In this document: positions 29,162-37,575 of the stretch, piece after piece
Position numbering within the stretch: position 1 is the stretch's first letter
Layout: each line of letters begins with the position of its first letter
Source of the DNA: Polycyclovorans algicola TG408
GTDB lineage: Bacteria > Pseudomonadota > Gammaproteobacteria > Nevskiales > Nevskiaceae
Direction of reading: 5' to 3'
Length of the DNA: 64,000 nt
NCBI RefSeq assembly: GCF_000711245.1
Contig: NZ_JOMH01000001.1
Coordinates: forward strand, 3,528,830-3,592,829
Program-made: the position numbers and the translations under genes
The notes under the pieces: generated by a model
The model's input: only the letters and a program-made list of their open reading frames with translations
Databases searched by the model: none
Told to the model about the DNA's origin: nothing

Positions 29162-29524
29162 TCAGGCATCAAACGCGAAGTTAAAGAAGACCTGTCCCGC
29201 ATGTTCGGTTCGCGTCCAGTCCTCTCCAACGATTACGCCCTCACCCTCAACGAGTCGCTTGAGATCCTCACCCGAGAGCGTTGCCATGTCGGGCAGCAAG
29301 AAGATCAGGGTACTGCCTGAGATGCCGTCCCAATGCCAGCGCTGGTACCGAGCACGGTACCCAGCGAAAGTTACTTCCCGGTCACAACTCAGTCGGTCAT
29401 AGTCCTGTGGAGACTGCACATCATCGGGTTGAACTCGAAGCTCAACTGCGCCCTGCAGTGCGTCATGCAACTCATGAGCAGAATGGCGAACTGCGATGTC
29501 ATGCCAAACCTTAAACCGTGACAT
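29162..29524 (-). CDS. Small partner of the double-AAA ATPase, unknown
   Basis: A 120-residue protein of no recognised family, with aromatic residues concentrated in YQRWHWDGISGSTLIF and a C-terminal VFFNFAFDA. The ATG at 29524 sits inside the last codons of the upstream AAA gene (14-bp overlap), so the two are translationally coupled and the proteins probably work together. A decayed paralogue of its C-terminal half lies 0.7 kb downstream. Possible roles are substrate or adaptor of the ATPase; the sequence does not decide. Confidence 0.65.
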   Translation of the reverse strand: MSRFKVWHDIAVRHSAHELHDALQGAVELRVQPDDVQSPQDYDRLSCDREVTFAGYRARYQRWHWDGISGSTLIFLLPDMATLSGEDLKRLVEGEGVIVGEDWTRTEHAGQVFFNFAFDA

Positions 29525-31607
29525 GACGTTGCTCCGGCGCTTGCGTGGCAACGAATCCGATGTCGTGACGAGTCCCCTCGCGCTCCCGGCTGATCTCAGC
29601 AAGATCGCGGAGCACCCGCGATGTGTCTGGCGTGATGCTAAGAACGGTATAGCGCTGGTTGATCCTCGTCATGTCAGCAGGCACCAATCCCCTTGGAATG
29701 TGCCGAATGTCGGTCTGAAAGCCCCACTGCGTTTTGATGATCTTTTGCGATTGAACGCGCGTCATGGGGTCGAAGCGAAGCTGAAACAGGAACCGGCGCA
29801 ACGCCGCGGAATCAATACATTCAAGGTGATTGGTGGTGCAGACGATGGGGATGGGGTGTTGCTCGAGGTGCGTCAGCAGCTCATTTACCAGGGTGCGCTC
29901 CCAAGTTTTTGAGTCCGCACGTCGCCCGGAGAGAAAGCTGTCCACCTCATCGATAACGAGCAGTGACTGATCGCGGATTGCCTGCCTGAACGCTGCAGCG
30001 AGTTGCTGCTCGCTTTCGCCCACCATCGGCGCGAGGACGTCAGACGGACGAAGCAGGTGAACCGGCATGGCGAGTTGCTCACCGAGGTGCCGCGCATAGA
30101 GCGACTTTCCAGTACCCGGAACGCCTGATATCAGAATCGAAAGCGGCGACTGGCGAAGGGTCTCACGACAGCCTTGAAGCTCCCTAAGTAGCGCCCAGTC
30201 AGGACTCCGACAGTTGATCCGATCCGCGTCGAAGCAAGGGGCGCCGCTGCCAGATTCCATAGATGCGTCAGCTCGGGGTGCGATCAGCGAAACCAAGCCG
30301 CTGATCACCTGCTTCAGGTCTGGGTCGGCTGTCCCACCGGCAAGACTGACGGTGCGCATCGCGTTGTGGGCAATGGCGGGTGACAGGCGCGCGTCGCCCG
30401 CACAGCGGGCAAGCGTTTGCTCGATACCCGTCAGCCGATTTGTGGACGCGGCATCGTTCCAGATGCGCTGTCGCACACCCAATGGCGGCGGATTCATTTC
30501 AATCACCACGCTCATGCGCCGCAGGATGGTGTTCGGGAGCTGTGTAGCGTCGTTCAACACCCAAATGACCGGGCAGCGGTTGGTTTCCAGCAACCTGTTC
30601 AGGTAGACCTTCGAGCCCGTGCCGGTCACCCGACGCGCACCAAAGAGCCTAGCAAGTTCCATCCCTTCGGCGCCGAGCACATCATCGGCTTCGTCTGCCA
30701 TCAGCAGCGCCTGCCGTCCCCCCAGCAACCGGTCCGAAAGCTTCAGGCTCGCCAAGCGCTCACTACGGGTTGGCTCAGCCCCGTATTCATCAGACTCTGC
30801 TGCCAGGAACAGCGGAACGCCTATTGAACGGGCGAGCGATTTGACGAATTCGGTCTTCCCCGTGCCCGGTGAGCCTTGGATCAGCACGTTGATCCCGCGC
30901 TCTTCCCGGTCGAGCGCCCCGAGCAGCATTCGCTGCAGCAATGGCGCGCCATCGACATGACTTGATACTTCTTCCCACTGCAACGTTGCATCGACCGGGC
31001 GCCCGAGCAGGCAGGCAGCAATGTCACTTACCTCGCCGCCACCGGACGACTGCGCGAACCAGGTCGTGACACGGCTGGACATCCGACATTCACCATCAGC
31101 GTCGACGGTTGCCAGTCCGTTTTCAATGATGGCGGCGTTGTCGCAAAGGCTTCGCCGAAGACTCGCTGATCCAACATTAAGAATTGTTGCCATCAGTCCC
31201 ATGACACGCGCATCAGAGGTGTAGAACCCCATCACGTCGATCGACGTCATCAAGCTCTGCAGTGCCCCGCCCATCTGACAATGTGCCAGGTGATCCAGCA
31301 GCGAGACCTCGTGTGCCTGCAACGCAAATCGGCTTTGCAGTGTTTGCAGCTGAACAAGGTGATTTGCGTGCGCCGCTTCGCTGGACTCAACAGCCGCGAG
31401 AAGACGTGTGCTGCGCCTGACGAGCTCCGCCGCTGATCGCTCGATGGCGTCGTCAGCACAGCCAGTTTCAGTGCCGTTGCTGTCCGCGTCGTAACTCAGC
31501 TCGATAGCTGACAGGGCGTTATCGAGGGCGTCCAGATGGCGTCTTGAATGAACGCTCGCGGACAGACGGGCAATGGCGCGCAAGGCAAGCAAGTCGGTGT
31601 AGATCAT
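29511..31607 (-). CDS. Double AAA-domain ATPase
   Basis: A 698-residue protein with two AAA modules. First: Walker A QGSPGTGKT (about 244-252) and Walker B ALLMADEADDVL (300-311). Second: Walker A SGVPGTGKS (494-502) and Walker B LLVIDEVDSFL (549-559), with a sensor-like CTTNHLECID. About 230 helical residues precede the first module. The tandem arrangement is like Cdc48-type unfoldases, but the sequence is not close to any standard member I know. It is coupled to the small gene downstream. Its promoter region is shared with a metallophosphatase gene on the other strand and carries a motif also found before the WYL regulator. Confidence 0.85.
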   Translation of the reverse strand: MIYTDLLALRAIARLSASVHSRRHLDALDNALSAIELSYDADSNGTETGCADDAIERSAAELVRRSTRLLAAVESSEAAHANHLVQLQTLQSRFALQAHEVSLLDHLAHCQMGGALQSLMTSIDVMGFYTSDARVMGLMATILNVGSASLRRSLCDNAAIIENGLATVDADGECRMSSRVTTWFAQSSGGGEVSDIAACLLGRPVDATLQWEEVSSHVDGAPLLQRMLLGALDREERGINVLIQGSPGTGKTEFVKSLARSIGVPLFLAAESDEYGAEPTRSERLASLKLSDRLLGGRQALLMADEADDVLGAEGMELARLFGARRVTGTGSKVYLNRLLETNRCPVIWVLNDATQLPNTILRRMSVVIEMNPPPLGVRQRIWNDAASTNRLTGIEQTLARCAGDARLSPAIAHNAMRTVSLAGGTADPDLKQVISGLVSLIAPRADASMESGSGAPCFDADRINCRSPDWALLRELQGCRETLRQSPLSILISGVPGTGKSLYARHLGEQLAMPVHLLRPSDVLAPMVGESEQQLAAAFRQAIRDQSLLVIDEVDSFLSGRRADSKTWERTLVNELLTHLEQHPIPIVCTTNHLECIDSAALRRFLFQLRFDPMTRVQSQKIIKTQWGFQTDIRHIPRGLVPADMTRINQRYTVLSITPDTSRVLRDLAEISREREGTRHDIGFVATQAPEQRHVTV

Positions 31608-31662
31608 CGATCTCTCCGTTGTGAAAGGGCCTTGGCGAATGAGAGAAGCCTAGATCGGCACC

Positions 31663-31689
31663 ACGTCAGATTCGGTCGTTACCCCGTGC
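31663..31689. promoter_or_regulatory. Putative WYL-regulator site, copy 1
   Basis: A 27-bp stretch in the 118-bp gap between the ATPase and metallophosphatase genes. It begins ACGTCA and contains GGTCGTTAC, ending GTGC. It matches a stretch before the WYL gene at 21 of 27 positions by hand alignment. A regulator site is inferred from this match and from location between two divergent starts. Confidence 0.5.
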
Positions 31690-31725
31690 GATCATCTGCG
31701 GACCGGACTTACACGTTGCTCAACG

Positions 31726-32766
31726 ATGAACGTTATCCAAAAGCTGCCAGAGGGCGCCCTTGATGTTGTGGGTGATGTCCACGGCGAATGGAGCGCGCTG
31801 CGGGCGCTGCTCGCACATCTCGGCTACCGGGAGGACGGCACCCACCCAGACGGGCGAACACTGGTCTTCGTCGGCGACCTTGTGGATCGAGGCGAGAGCA
31901 GCCCCGCCGTGCTGGATTGGGTGCTTCCCAAAGTTGCCGATGGTCGGGTGGTGTGCGTCATTGGCAACCACGAGCTGAACCTGATCCGTGGCGATGCAAA
32001 AGAAGGCAATGGCTGGTTCTTTGAGCCGAACCACGACCATGCTGAGGGCAAGTTTCGGGATGCGCCGGCGTTACCGCCAACCAAGCGCACCGAAGTCGTT
32101 GCGCTGCTCGACCGCCTGCCGATCGCCGCTGAGAGGTCCGACCTCCGGATCGTCCACGCGTGCTGGGATCCGGTATCGCTGAATGAGCTGACAACAACCG
32201 CGGCACATTACAGCGGATGGTCCAGCTGCTTTGATCATTTTCAGCGCCGTCTCGACGAGCAGCTTCGTGCCGTGGCCGCCCAGTCCGGTTTTGAGGAAGA
32301 ATGCCGACGGTTTGACCAACTGCGTGAACTGCCTACCGATGAACTGGGACTGCACTCACCCGCCGATTACCCACTGCTCGCGCGGTATCAGGCGCTAGAG
32401 CAAAACGGCAACCCCGTCAGGGTGCTGACTTCAGGGAAGGAAGAAATGAGCGGAGAGGTCTTCCACGCCGGCGGCAAGCCCCGCTTACTTCGGCGGGTTC
32501 ACTGGTGGGACCGATACGCCGACCAAGTCGCCGTCGTTTACGGGCATCACTGGCGGAAGGCAACAAATGCCCAGGGACCCGACCATTGGTATGGCGCCCA
32601 AGGATCGCGGCCCAGCGCTTACTGCGTGGACTTCTCTGTAGGCAGTCGTTTCGACAAACGAGCACAAGGGCAAACCGACTTCAGCGAGTGCAGGCTCGGC
32701 GCCGTCCGGTGGCCCGAGGCGATCGTGATGTTCGACGATGGGGAGTCAGTTCAGACGCAGCGGTAG
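31726..32766 (+). CDS. Calcineurin-like metallophosphatase
   Basis: A 346-residue phosphoesterase of the PPP/ApaH-like type: GDVHGE (16-21), GDLVDRG (50-56), GNHELNL (80-86), and later HACWDP and YGHHW, which give the remaining metal ligands. Such enzymes cleave dinucleoside tetraphosphates, phosphoproteins or small nucleotides. The substrate cannot be read from sequence. It is about 100 residues longer than typical ApaH. It converges with the cyclic-phosphate-processing receiver gene (119-bp gap), and it is transcribed away from the AAA gene. Confidence 0.85.
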   Translation: MNVIQKLPEGALDVVGDVHGEWSALRALLAHLGYREDGTHPDGRTLVFVGDLVDRGESSPAVLDWVLPKVADGRVVCVIGNHELNLIRGDAKEGNGWFFEPNHDHAEGKFRDAPALPPTKRTEVVALLDRLPIAAERSDLRIVHACWDPVSLNELTTTAAHYSGWSSCFDHFQRRLDEQLRAVAAQSGFEEECRRFDQLRELPTDELGLHSPADYPLLARYQALEQNGNPVRVLTSGKEEMSGEVFHAGGKPRLLRRVHWWDRYADQVAVVYGHHWRKATNAQGPDHWYGAQGSRPSAYCVDFSVGSRFDKRAQGQTDFSECRLGAVRWPEAIVMFDDGESVQTQR

Positions 32767-32885
32767 CGGTGGCGCGAACCGCTGAACAGACTCTTTCGTC
32801 GGTTTCGAGCGAGTCATGGGGTCACCGCATCGATGACGACGATCCGCACGCGCCAACAGCATGGGCTTGCCATCAAGACTCGCCG

Positions 32886-33194
32886 CTATTGCGAGCCCCC
32901 GCGCGCAGCCATCAACGCAGTGATGCTCTGGATGCCAAGGGCCATCTTTTGTCTGGCGGACGAATTGGCTGAGTGAACGAGAACGCGAGGGGCGATGAAA
33001 CCTCGCGTGGCGACCGCTTCTTCAATCCACAGCACAACGTCATATCCCGTACCGCGCGCATCGTCACCGAGGTCATGGTCCAGGCTGATCTCCGTGACAG
33101 CGCCGGTTTCCAGCAGCGCGATGGCCTCATCGGGCCAGTAGACCCTGTCCCAACCGCCTGGCGTCTGACGCTCGTCATCCAAGAACACTTTCAC
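32886..33194 (-). CDS. Cyclic-phosphate-processing receiver-domain protein
   Basis: A 102-residue stand-alone receiver-fold protein. LDDERQTPGGW (5-15) and SLDHDLGDDARGTGYDV carry the acidic and histidine pattern of the cyclic-phosphate-processing receiver family, with VHSAN near the end. These are proposed to act on cyclic phosphate nucleotide or RNA ends instead of phosphorelay. It lies 62 bp downstream of the WYL regulator gene on the same strand and may be co-transcribed. The nearby phosphatase fits a nucleotide-end or nucleotide-signal theme, which is inference. Confidence 0.85.
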   Translation of the reverse strand: MKVFLDDERQTPGGWDRVYWPDEAIALLETGAVTEISLDHDLGDDARGTGYDVVLWIEEAVATRGFIAPRVLVHSANSSARQKMALGIQSITALMAARGGSQ

Positions 33195-33256
33195 TGAGGC
33201 GCTTCCCTCTTGAGAGCCGGCTGAAAGTGCATTTGGCCGGTGGCCTCTGAGCCAAG

Positions 33257-34276
33257 TCAGAGATCAGTCGGAGCATCCGCTGGAGTCCGAGTATGTATCG
33301 CCGATCCGTGGCGCCGCCGCAGTTCAGCCGGCTCAACCACTTCAACCGAGTCGCCCCAGGTGTAGAGGTGCCAGTCCATTTCTTGGATGCCCCCACAGCG
33401 GAAGCGCACATGGAGGCTGCCGTCGTCACCCCACTCCGTGACTTGAGTTGGATGAAAGATGAACTCAGCGGCATCCTCGGCTGCTTCAGGTTTGAAACGC
33501 CAGTGAACGTTAACCGCATCTTCCTGCCAGATCCCGAAGGCCCGATCCGCATGGCGCTGCAGATTAAATTTGGCGGGCTTTATAACTGCATGCCGGAGCA
33601 GCTCAGCGTGTTCGATCCTGCCGAGAATGAAGTACTTCGGTGCGCCTCCTGGCGTTCGACTACCAACCAGGTAGTGCCGATGGCCGTAGAGCAAGCCATA
33701 GGGATGGAGATCGTAGGTACGAAGGACATTGGTCTTTCGGTACCGGTACTGCACCCGCACGACCCGCTGTTGCTGCAGCGCCTCACGAATGACCGCCAGC
33801 GCATCGGTCGAGACCCTGACGCGAGGACCCGGCCGTAGCGCAAGCCCTTCTGCAATGGTCAGCGCTTCGACTTGCGGTTCCAGCGCCCTCTGCTGTTCGG
33901 GTTGGAGGAGGCTGTTGAGCAACCCGCGGAGGCGCTCGAGGTTCTGCGCCTGATCGACGAGCCCCTCTTGTTCCAGCAGTTTGCGGCCGGTTTCAAGGCT
34001 CGCAAGCATCACGGGGTCGATCTGATACAGGCCACGCAGCCATGAAGACCGTATGCGCCATCGCTTGGTGTTGTTAGCCCCCACCAGCTCTTCGACTTGG
34101 TCGGGGAACACCCTGAGCACAGCGTCCCTGAGCCGCTCGGCAGTACGCCTGGAGATCGGCTCATCCGAGTACCCCTCGGCGATATCCTGAAGGGACAGCC
34201 CCTGCGAGCGCCCCTGCATGTCCATCGCAATCTGGAGCATCACCTCGGCCTTTTCGTAGCGCATCGGAACCGTCAT
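33257..34276 (-). CDS. WYL-domain transcriptional regulator
   Basis: A 339-residue regulator. The N-terminal 70 residues form a winged HTH (SLQDIAEGYSDEPISRRTAER). The WYL domain spans about 165-225 with RVVRVQYRY, YDLHPYGLLYGHRHYLVG, and a beta-rich C-terminal extension (WYL-C) follows. Members sense nucleic acids or nucleotides and control defence and repair genes. It is likely autoregulated: the upstream gap holds two ACGTCACT repeats and a motif shared with the AAA/phosphatase promoter. The cyclic-phosphate receiver gene lies downstream. Confidence 0.9.
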   Translation of the reverse strand: MTVPMRYEKAEVMLQIAMDMQGRSQGLSLQDIAEGYSDEPISRRTAERLRDAVLRVFPDQVEELVGANNTKRWRIRSSWLRGLYQIDPVMLASLETGRKLLEQEGLVDQAQNLERLRGLLNSLLQPEQQRALEPQVEALTIAEGLALRPGPRVRVSTDALAVIREALQQQRVVRVQYRYRKTNVLRTYDLHPYGLLYGHRHYLVGSRTPGGAPKYFILGRIEHAELLRHAVIKPAKFNLQRHADRAFGIWQEDAVNVHWRFKPEAAEDAAEFIFHPTQVTEWGDDGSLHVRFRCGGIQEMDWHLYTWGDSVEVVEPAELRRRHGSAIHTRTPADAPTDL

Positions 34277-34298
34277 CGAATAAGTCTTGCGAAAGGTT

Positions 34299-34335
34299 AC
34301 GTCACTTTTGGTCGTTACATGGTGCTAACGTCACT
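34299..34335. promoter_or_regulatory. Putative WYL operator, copy 2
   Basis: Just upstream of the WYL gene. It contains two near-direct copies of the sequence tacgtcact/aacgtcact, about 29 bp apart, and between them GGTCGTTAC. The first 27 bases match the site at 31663. Inferred autoregulatory operator. Confidence 0.5.
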
Positions 34336-34455
34336 CAAGTTGAACTGCGGAACGTGCTCACAGAAAGCTTGAATAAGCGACGTGGCCCTTGGGGCCAACG
34401 ATACAAACGGTAGTTATACTTACCCTTGAGAAATAATAAAGACTTCACCTGAAAT

Positions 34456-35085
34456 ATGAACAGAACCTTGACTTACGATTTTTGTGCCCTGAGATACTTG
34501 AACCAGTGGCTCGAGAATGAACGGCGATTGACCTCTAATGCCTCGAAAGGGGCAACCGAACTTGAAAACTCAATGAAGGAGTCGGTTAGCTACTTCTCAG
34601 TTGCCAGAAGTCTAAGAATTTCGTCAGAGGATATCTACAAAAATCGATTCAAAATAATCAGCAAAATCATTGACGCGCCAACAAACAATCCAGGCAGCAA
34701 ATCAGTGCCTGAGGTTGCTAGTATTGTCGAGGCAACCGAAAACAAATTGCGAATCGCCCTTTCGATAAATAGCAAGCTATTATCACTAACCAGCAAACTG
34801 TTGTGGGTGCGCTGGCAGGGGAGCTTTAGAATCTATGACAAACAGGCGCGCGTCGCACTCAAACTGAGCACAAGCTGCACGATTCAGGATTTCTTCGCGG
34901 AATGGCAGAAGCTCTATCTAACCCATCAGATGGGCATATCAGAGGCTTGCCTCGCTCTTGAAAAAGTCAGAAACTACTATTTCGACCCAGATGCTATGTC
35001 AAATGAAGAATTCCATAACCTGATCGAGTCGGAGTGGTTTAAGCAACGCGTGTTTGATATCTACATCTGGGAGCTTGGCCGCTAG
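34456..35085 (+). CDS. Hypothetical protein, low GC
   Basis: I do not recognise this 209-residue protein. It is helical and lysine/serine-rich, with short conserved-looking patches RISSEDIYKNRFKIISK and WQGSFRIYDKQARV. GC is near 43%, well below neighbours, so it is probably a recent import or a phage/plasmid gene. The ribosome site is weak. No operon partner: the next 200 bp hold no gene, then a strong hairpin. Confidence 0.6.
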   Translation: MNRTLTYDFCALRYLNQWLENERRLTSNASKGATELENSMKESVSYFSVARSLRISSEDIYKNRFKIISKIIDAPTNNPGSKSVPEVASIVEATENKLRIALSINSKLLSLTSKLLWVRWQGSFRIYDKQARVALKLSTSCTIQDFFAEWQKLYLTHQMGISEACLALEKVRNYYFDPDAMSNEEFHNLIESEWFKQRVFDIYIWELGR

Positions 35086-35290
35086 AAAGATTGTATTAGA
35101 CGCCGAAGCAGCGTGCCATTACATGGGCCAAACAGCCTCCTTTGTTGGCTCTCTTCAGCTTTACAACAACTTTCAATTCAATTTAATCAAGCACCTATCG
35201 ACATCAAAACCACACCAATGGCCAACTTTCCTCAACGAACAGGCCAAACGAGGTTGCGTTGCAAATTTAACGAGATTTCGGTCATCTTAA

Positions 35291-35326
35291 ACCCCAACCA
35301 GGTGCGCTTCCGCACCTGGTTGGGGT
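35291..35326. terminator. Strong hairpin, likely terminator
   Basis: A perfect 16-bp stem (accccaaccaggtgcg and its complement) with a cttc loop, after the low-GC plus-strand gene. A T-run is not immediate on the plus strand (gacacgaaaagttt follows), so the stem may also be a recombination or regulatory hairpin. It lies between plus- and minus-strand genes, the normal place for a bidirectional terminator. Confidence 0.6.
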
Positions 35327-35404
35327 GACACGAAAAGTTTCTTTTCAAGATTCTGGCGACAGGGAATAAGGCTCGATCACGAGCCCCGAACCATAGAATC
35401 ACCC

Positions 35405-35821
35405 TTAGTATTCAAACTTTACGTGTAAAGGCCAACTCTCACTCACCTGACCAAGGGAGTCGCCATCGAACCCATCGGTCATGTAGACGAATTCCCCATC
35501 GTCATCATCGGCTTTTTTGATGAGCTCCACCCCCTTCTCTGTAAGAGTGAACGAATCCTCGTCATCTGAAAAGGCGCCACAGATTCCCATCATCTCATTG
35601 AAGATTTCAGAGTGCTCATGCTCTTCGATGTCATCGAACTCCAGAACACTTTCTTCATCATTTTCAACATCGATGAAGAAGAATCCACTCTCGTGCTCTC
35701 CCCCACCAATGAATCAAAAATAGGCTCCTACGATCAAATTGCCATCTTCACCCTCAACATCTTTATACGCAATAGCAGTGTGAAATTGTTTATCTGATGT
35801 GGCTCGCAAATACAGTTCCAT
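35405..35821 (-). pseudogene. Small acidic protein gene with in-frame TGA
   Basis: A good ribosome site (aggag, 6 bases before ATG at 35821) starts an acidic frame (MELYLRATSDKQ) that meets TGA at codon 36 (35714-35716) and then continues to a normal stop at 35405, 138 amino-acid positions in all. Downstream of the TGA the frame still codes for a plausible protein (FIGGGEHESGFFFIDVEN). Read TGG instead, codon 36 would be Trp. Either a recent nonsense mutation, a sequencing error or a rare readthrough; no selenocysteine signals were identified. Family unknown. Last of four small minus-strand low-GC genes. Confidence 0.55.
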
Positions 35822-35903
35822 AAATTCTCCTGAAATTAATGTCATGAATGAACTGGAGTGCAGGTTTCCTGCACTTTCCTCTCAAACCGGCTCGGGGCAA
35901 ACA

Positions 35904-36320
35904 CTAAGATATCTTTGGTTTTTTAACACTTGCCTCAAGAACCTTAAAGCCGTCTCCAGATGGAAAGCTTTCACCGAGTATCCAGAACTGCTCTACCTCA
36001 ACCTGAAGCCCACCACCCTTGAACTTATCCAACACAGCTTTGGGGACATTAGCTATGAACACCCCACCTGCTGAGACTGTTAGGGAACTCCCATTCAACA
36101 ACCAACCGAGAGATCCCGCTACCGCATCATCGGGCTTAATCGACGCATAGCCAACAATTTCACTGGCATTACCTTCCCTCAGAGCAATGCTCAGGGAGAC
36201 AGCCTTCAACTTAAATCTTGTCGCCTCCTCGAGCTTCTGCGGGTTAGAAAAAATATCGACAACCTCTTTCTCAACCTGCTCTGAGCCCTGACCGACAATA
36301 TTCAAATATATCTTTGGCAT
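35904..36320 (-). CDS. Hypothetical protein, low-GC cluster
   Basis: A 138-residue protein I do not recognise. It begins MPKIYLNIVGQG and contains Gly-rich strands (SLGWLLNGSSLTVSAGGVF). No signal peptide or metal motif. It lies in a run of four short minus-strand genes with weak ribosome sites and low GC. Confidence 0.5.
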   Translation of the reverse strand: MPKIYLNIVGQGSEQVEKEVVDIFSNPQKLEEATRFKLKAVSLSIALREGNASEIVGYASIKPDDAVAGSLGWLLNGSSLTVSAGGVFIANVPKAVLDKFKGGGLQVEVEQFWILGESFPSGDGFKVLEASVKKPKIS

Positions 36321-36348
36321 GTTTTGTTCCGCTCGAAATAGAATTGGG

Positions 36349-36507
36349 TCAGATCAAACCTTCATTTTCAAGTTTCTCGACCAGATCCTCGTCAGTGATC
36401 AAGGCCATTCCGCCAATCTGCTTTACAACGTCCTCAGGGGATATGCCATTCTCAATGCAGGCGTTGTACCAATTGCCGAAGATTTCGTTAGCCTCATCAT
36501 GCGTCAT
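36349..36507 (-). CDS. 52-residue hypothetical protein
   Basis: A small acidic protein (MTHDEANEIFGNWYNACIEN start) with a strong ribosome site (aaggag, 7 bases before ATG). It is shorter than the usual ORF cutoff. Helical, one Cys, ending EKLENEGLI. It lies 28 bp before the 138-residue gene and is probably co-transcribed. The small size and acidic charge would fit an immunity or antitoxin-like protein, but nothing proves it. Confidence 0.5.
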   Translation of the reverse strand: MTHDEANEIFGNWYNACIENGISPEDVVKQIGGMALITDEDLVEKLENEGLI

Positions 36508-36568
36508 ATCACACTCCTTGTTGGAACTGCATCAATGATTTACCGCTTTATTTGCTTTACATCGAAGA

Positions 36569-36793
36569 TTACGTTAGCAACTCGCCATCAAAGTAAACAT
36601 CCACATCGGGAAGTTCTATTGCATTTATAGAAAGCGAGAGCGTGCATCCGCTGGGCTCGCAATCCGAATTTATTTCTTCTGTAGTTTTTCGTCCGATCGA
36701 TTCTTGCCAAACTCGCGTTAAACCCGGTGAGAGTCGGATCACTGCGCTGCCATTAGATTCAATGATGAGGGTCGCTTTATTTTTTTCTTTCAT
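36569..36793 (-). CDS. 74-residue hypothetical protein
   Basis: A small beta-rich protein (TLIIESNGSAVIRLSPG, VDVYFDGELL) with no signal peptide and no family I know. Its ribosome site is weak. It begins the run of four small minus-strand genes of low GC. Confidence 0.42.
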   Translation of the reverse strand: MKEKNKATLIIESNGSAVIRLSPGLTRVWQESIGRKTTEEINSDCEPSGCTLSLSINAIELPDVDVYFDGELLT

Positions 36794-37337
36794 CTTTTGT
36801 CAGCCATTTAGAGAATGGTTACAGCCAAGGACCTCAATTCACGGGCTTATATATAACTCCGCGACTTGAAGCGCCCAGATGCGGCGTGTCGTTCGGTTGG
36901 CACGCCTGTGCCTTCTGGATACTCCGACAAGATGGCCGACATGCTGATCTCGTCAACGGATTGTTGCAGCAGACCCAAAGCATTGACGACCATCGCTGTA
37001 ATCACGGCAATTTAGCGGTGTAGATTCATGCCATCACGATCCCATGCTGCCACGTCAAAAATGGTCGTGCCTTGCCAATCGGCACGTACCTTGATTGGCT
37101 GGCCAAGCCTTGAGCGTTGCTGGCCCATGTATAGACGACTCAAGCCGTAGCTACAGTGCTAACGGTCGCAGAGCTAACCGCGCCATTGAGCTACCCGACT
37201 TTACCCTGAACGACGCAGTCATTGCGATATCGGTTGATGGCGATTCACCGTGACACATCAAACGGTTCTTAACTGCATCCCCCACTGCGTTGAACACCGC
37301 CATCAAGGTCGAGTGTCGCGAACTAATGGGGAGTGTG
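36794..37337. other. Non-coding stretch, nothing seen
   Basis: About 540 bp without a credible gene on either strand. Several short frames overlap and none has a ribosome site together with a sensible composition. No repeat or tRNA-like fold was found. The GC rises back to island average here. Confidence 0.4.
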
Positions 37338-37529
37338 ATGGTGACTTCTGCCGACCGTCGCGACGACAGTGCGGTCAACAAGAAGCGCCACGCGATCTGT
37401 GAACGGATCGAAGAGGGTGAGCTGACCCTCGATGAAGGCATCGCGCTCTTTGAAGAGGAGCGAGATCGCTGGCGTTCCCGAACCCGCCTGCGTAAGCAGA
37501 TCGAGTCGTCAGGGTTTGCTGCTGGATAG
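37338..37529 (+). CDS. Small charged protein
   Basis: A 63-residue helical protein (KKRHAICERIEEGELTLDEG, then ALFEEERDRWRSRTRLRKQ). The ATG at 37338 is chosen over upstream starts because ggggagtgtg precedes it. The alternating charge suggests a small coiled coil. No family recognised. It converges with the MmcB-like gene. Confidence 0.4.
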   Translation: MVTSADRRDDSAVNKKRHAICERIEEGELTLDEGIALFEEERDRWRSRTRLRKQIESSGFAAG

Positions 37530-37575
37530 TCTGGTGTCCGGCTAATCGGTTGCGGTGTCCTGCGGTTTGCCTTCA

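Noticed and set aside
29000-29320. Plus-strand frame (106 codons) opposite the AAA partner gene
   Set aside because: It is antisense to a minus-strand gene with coupled start and has a mixed composition; judged a shadow frame.
35405-35821. Selenocysteine at the in-frame TGA
   Set aside because: No SECIS-like hairpin was identified after the TGA and no selenocysteine genes were seen; nonsense mutation or error is simpler.
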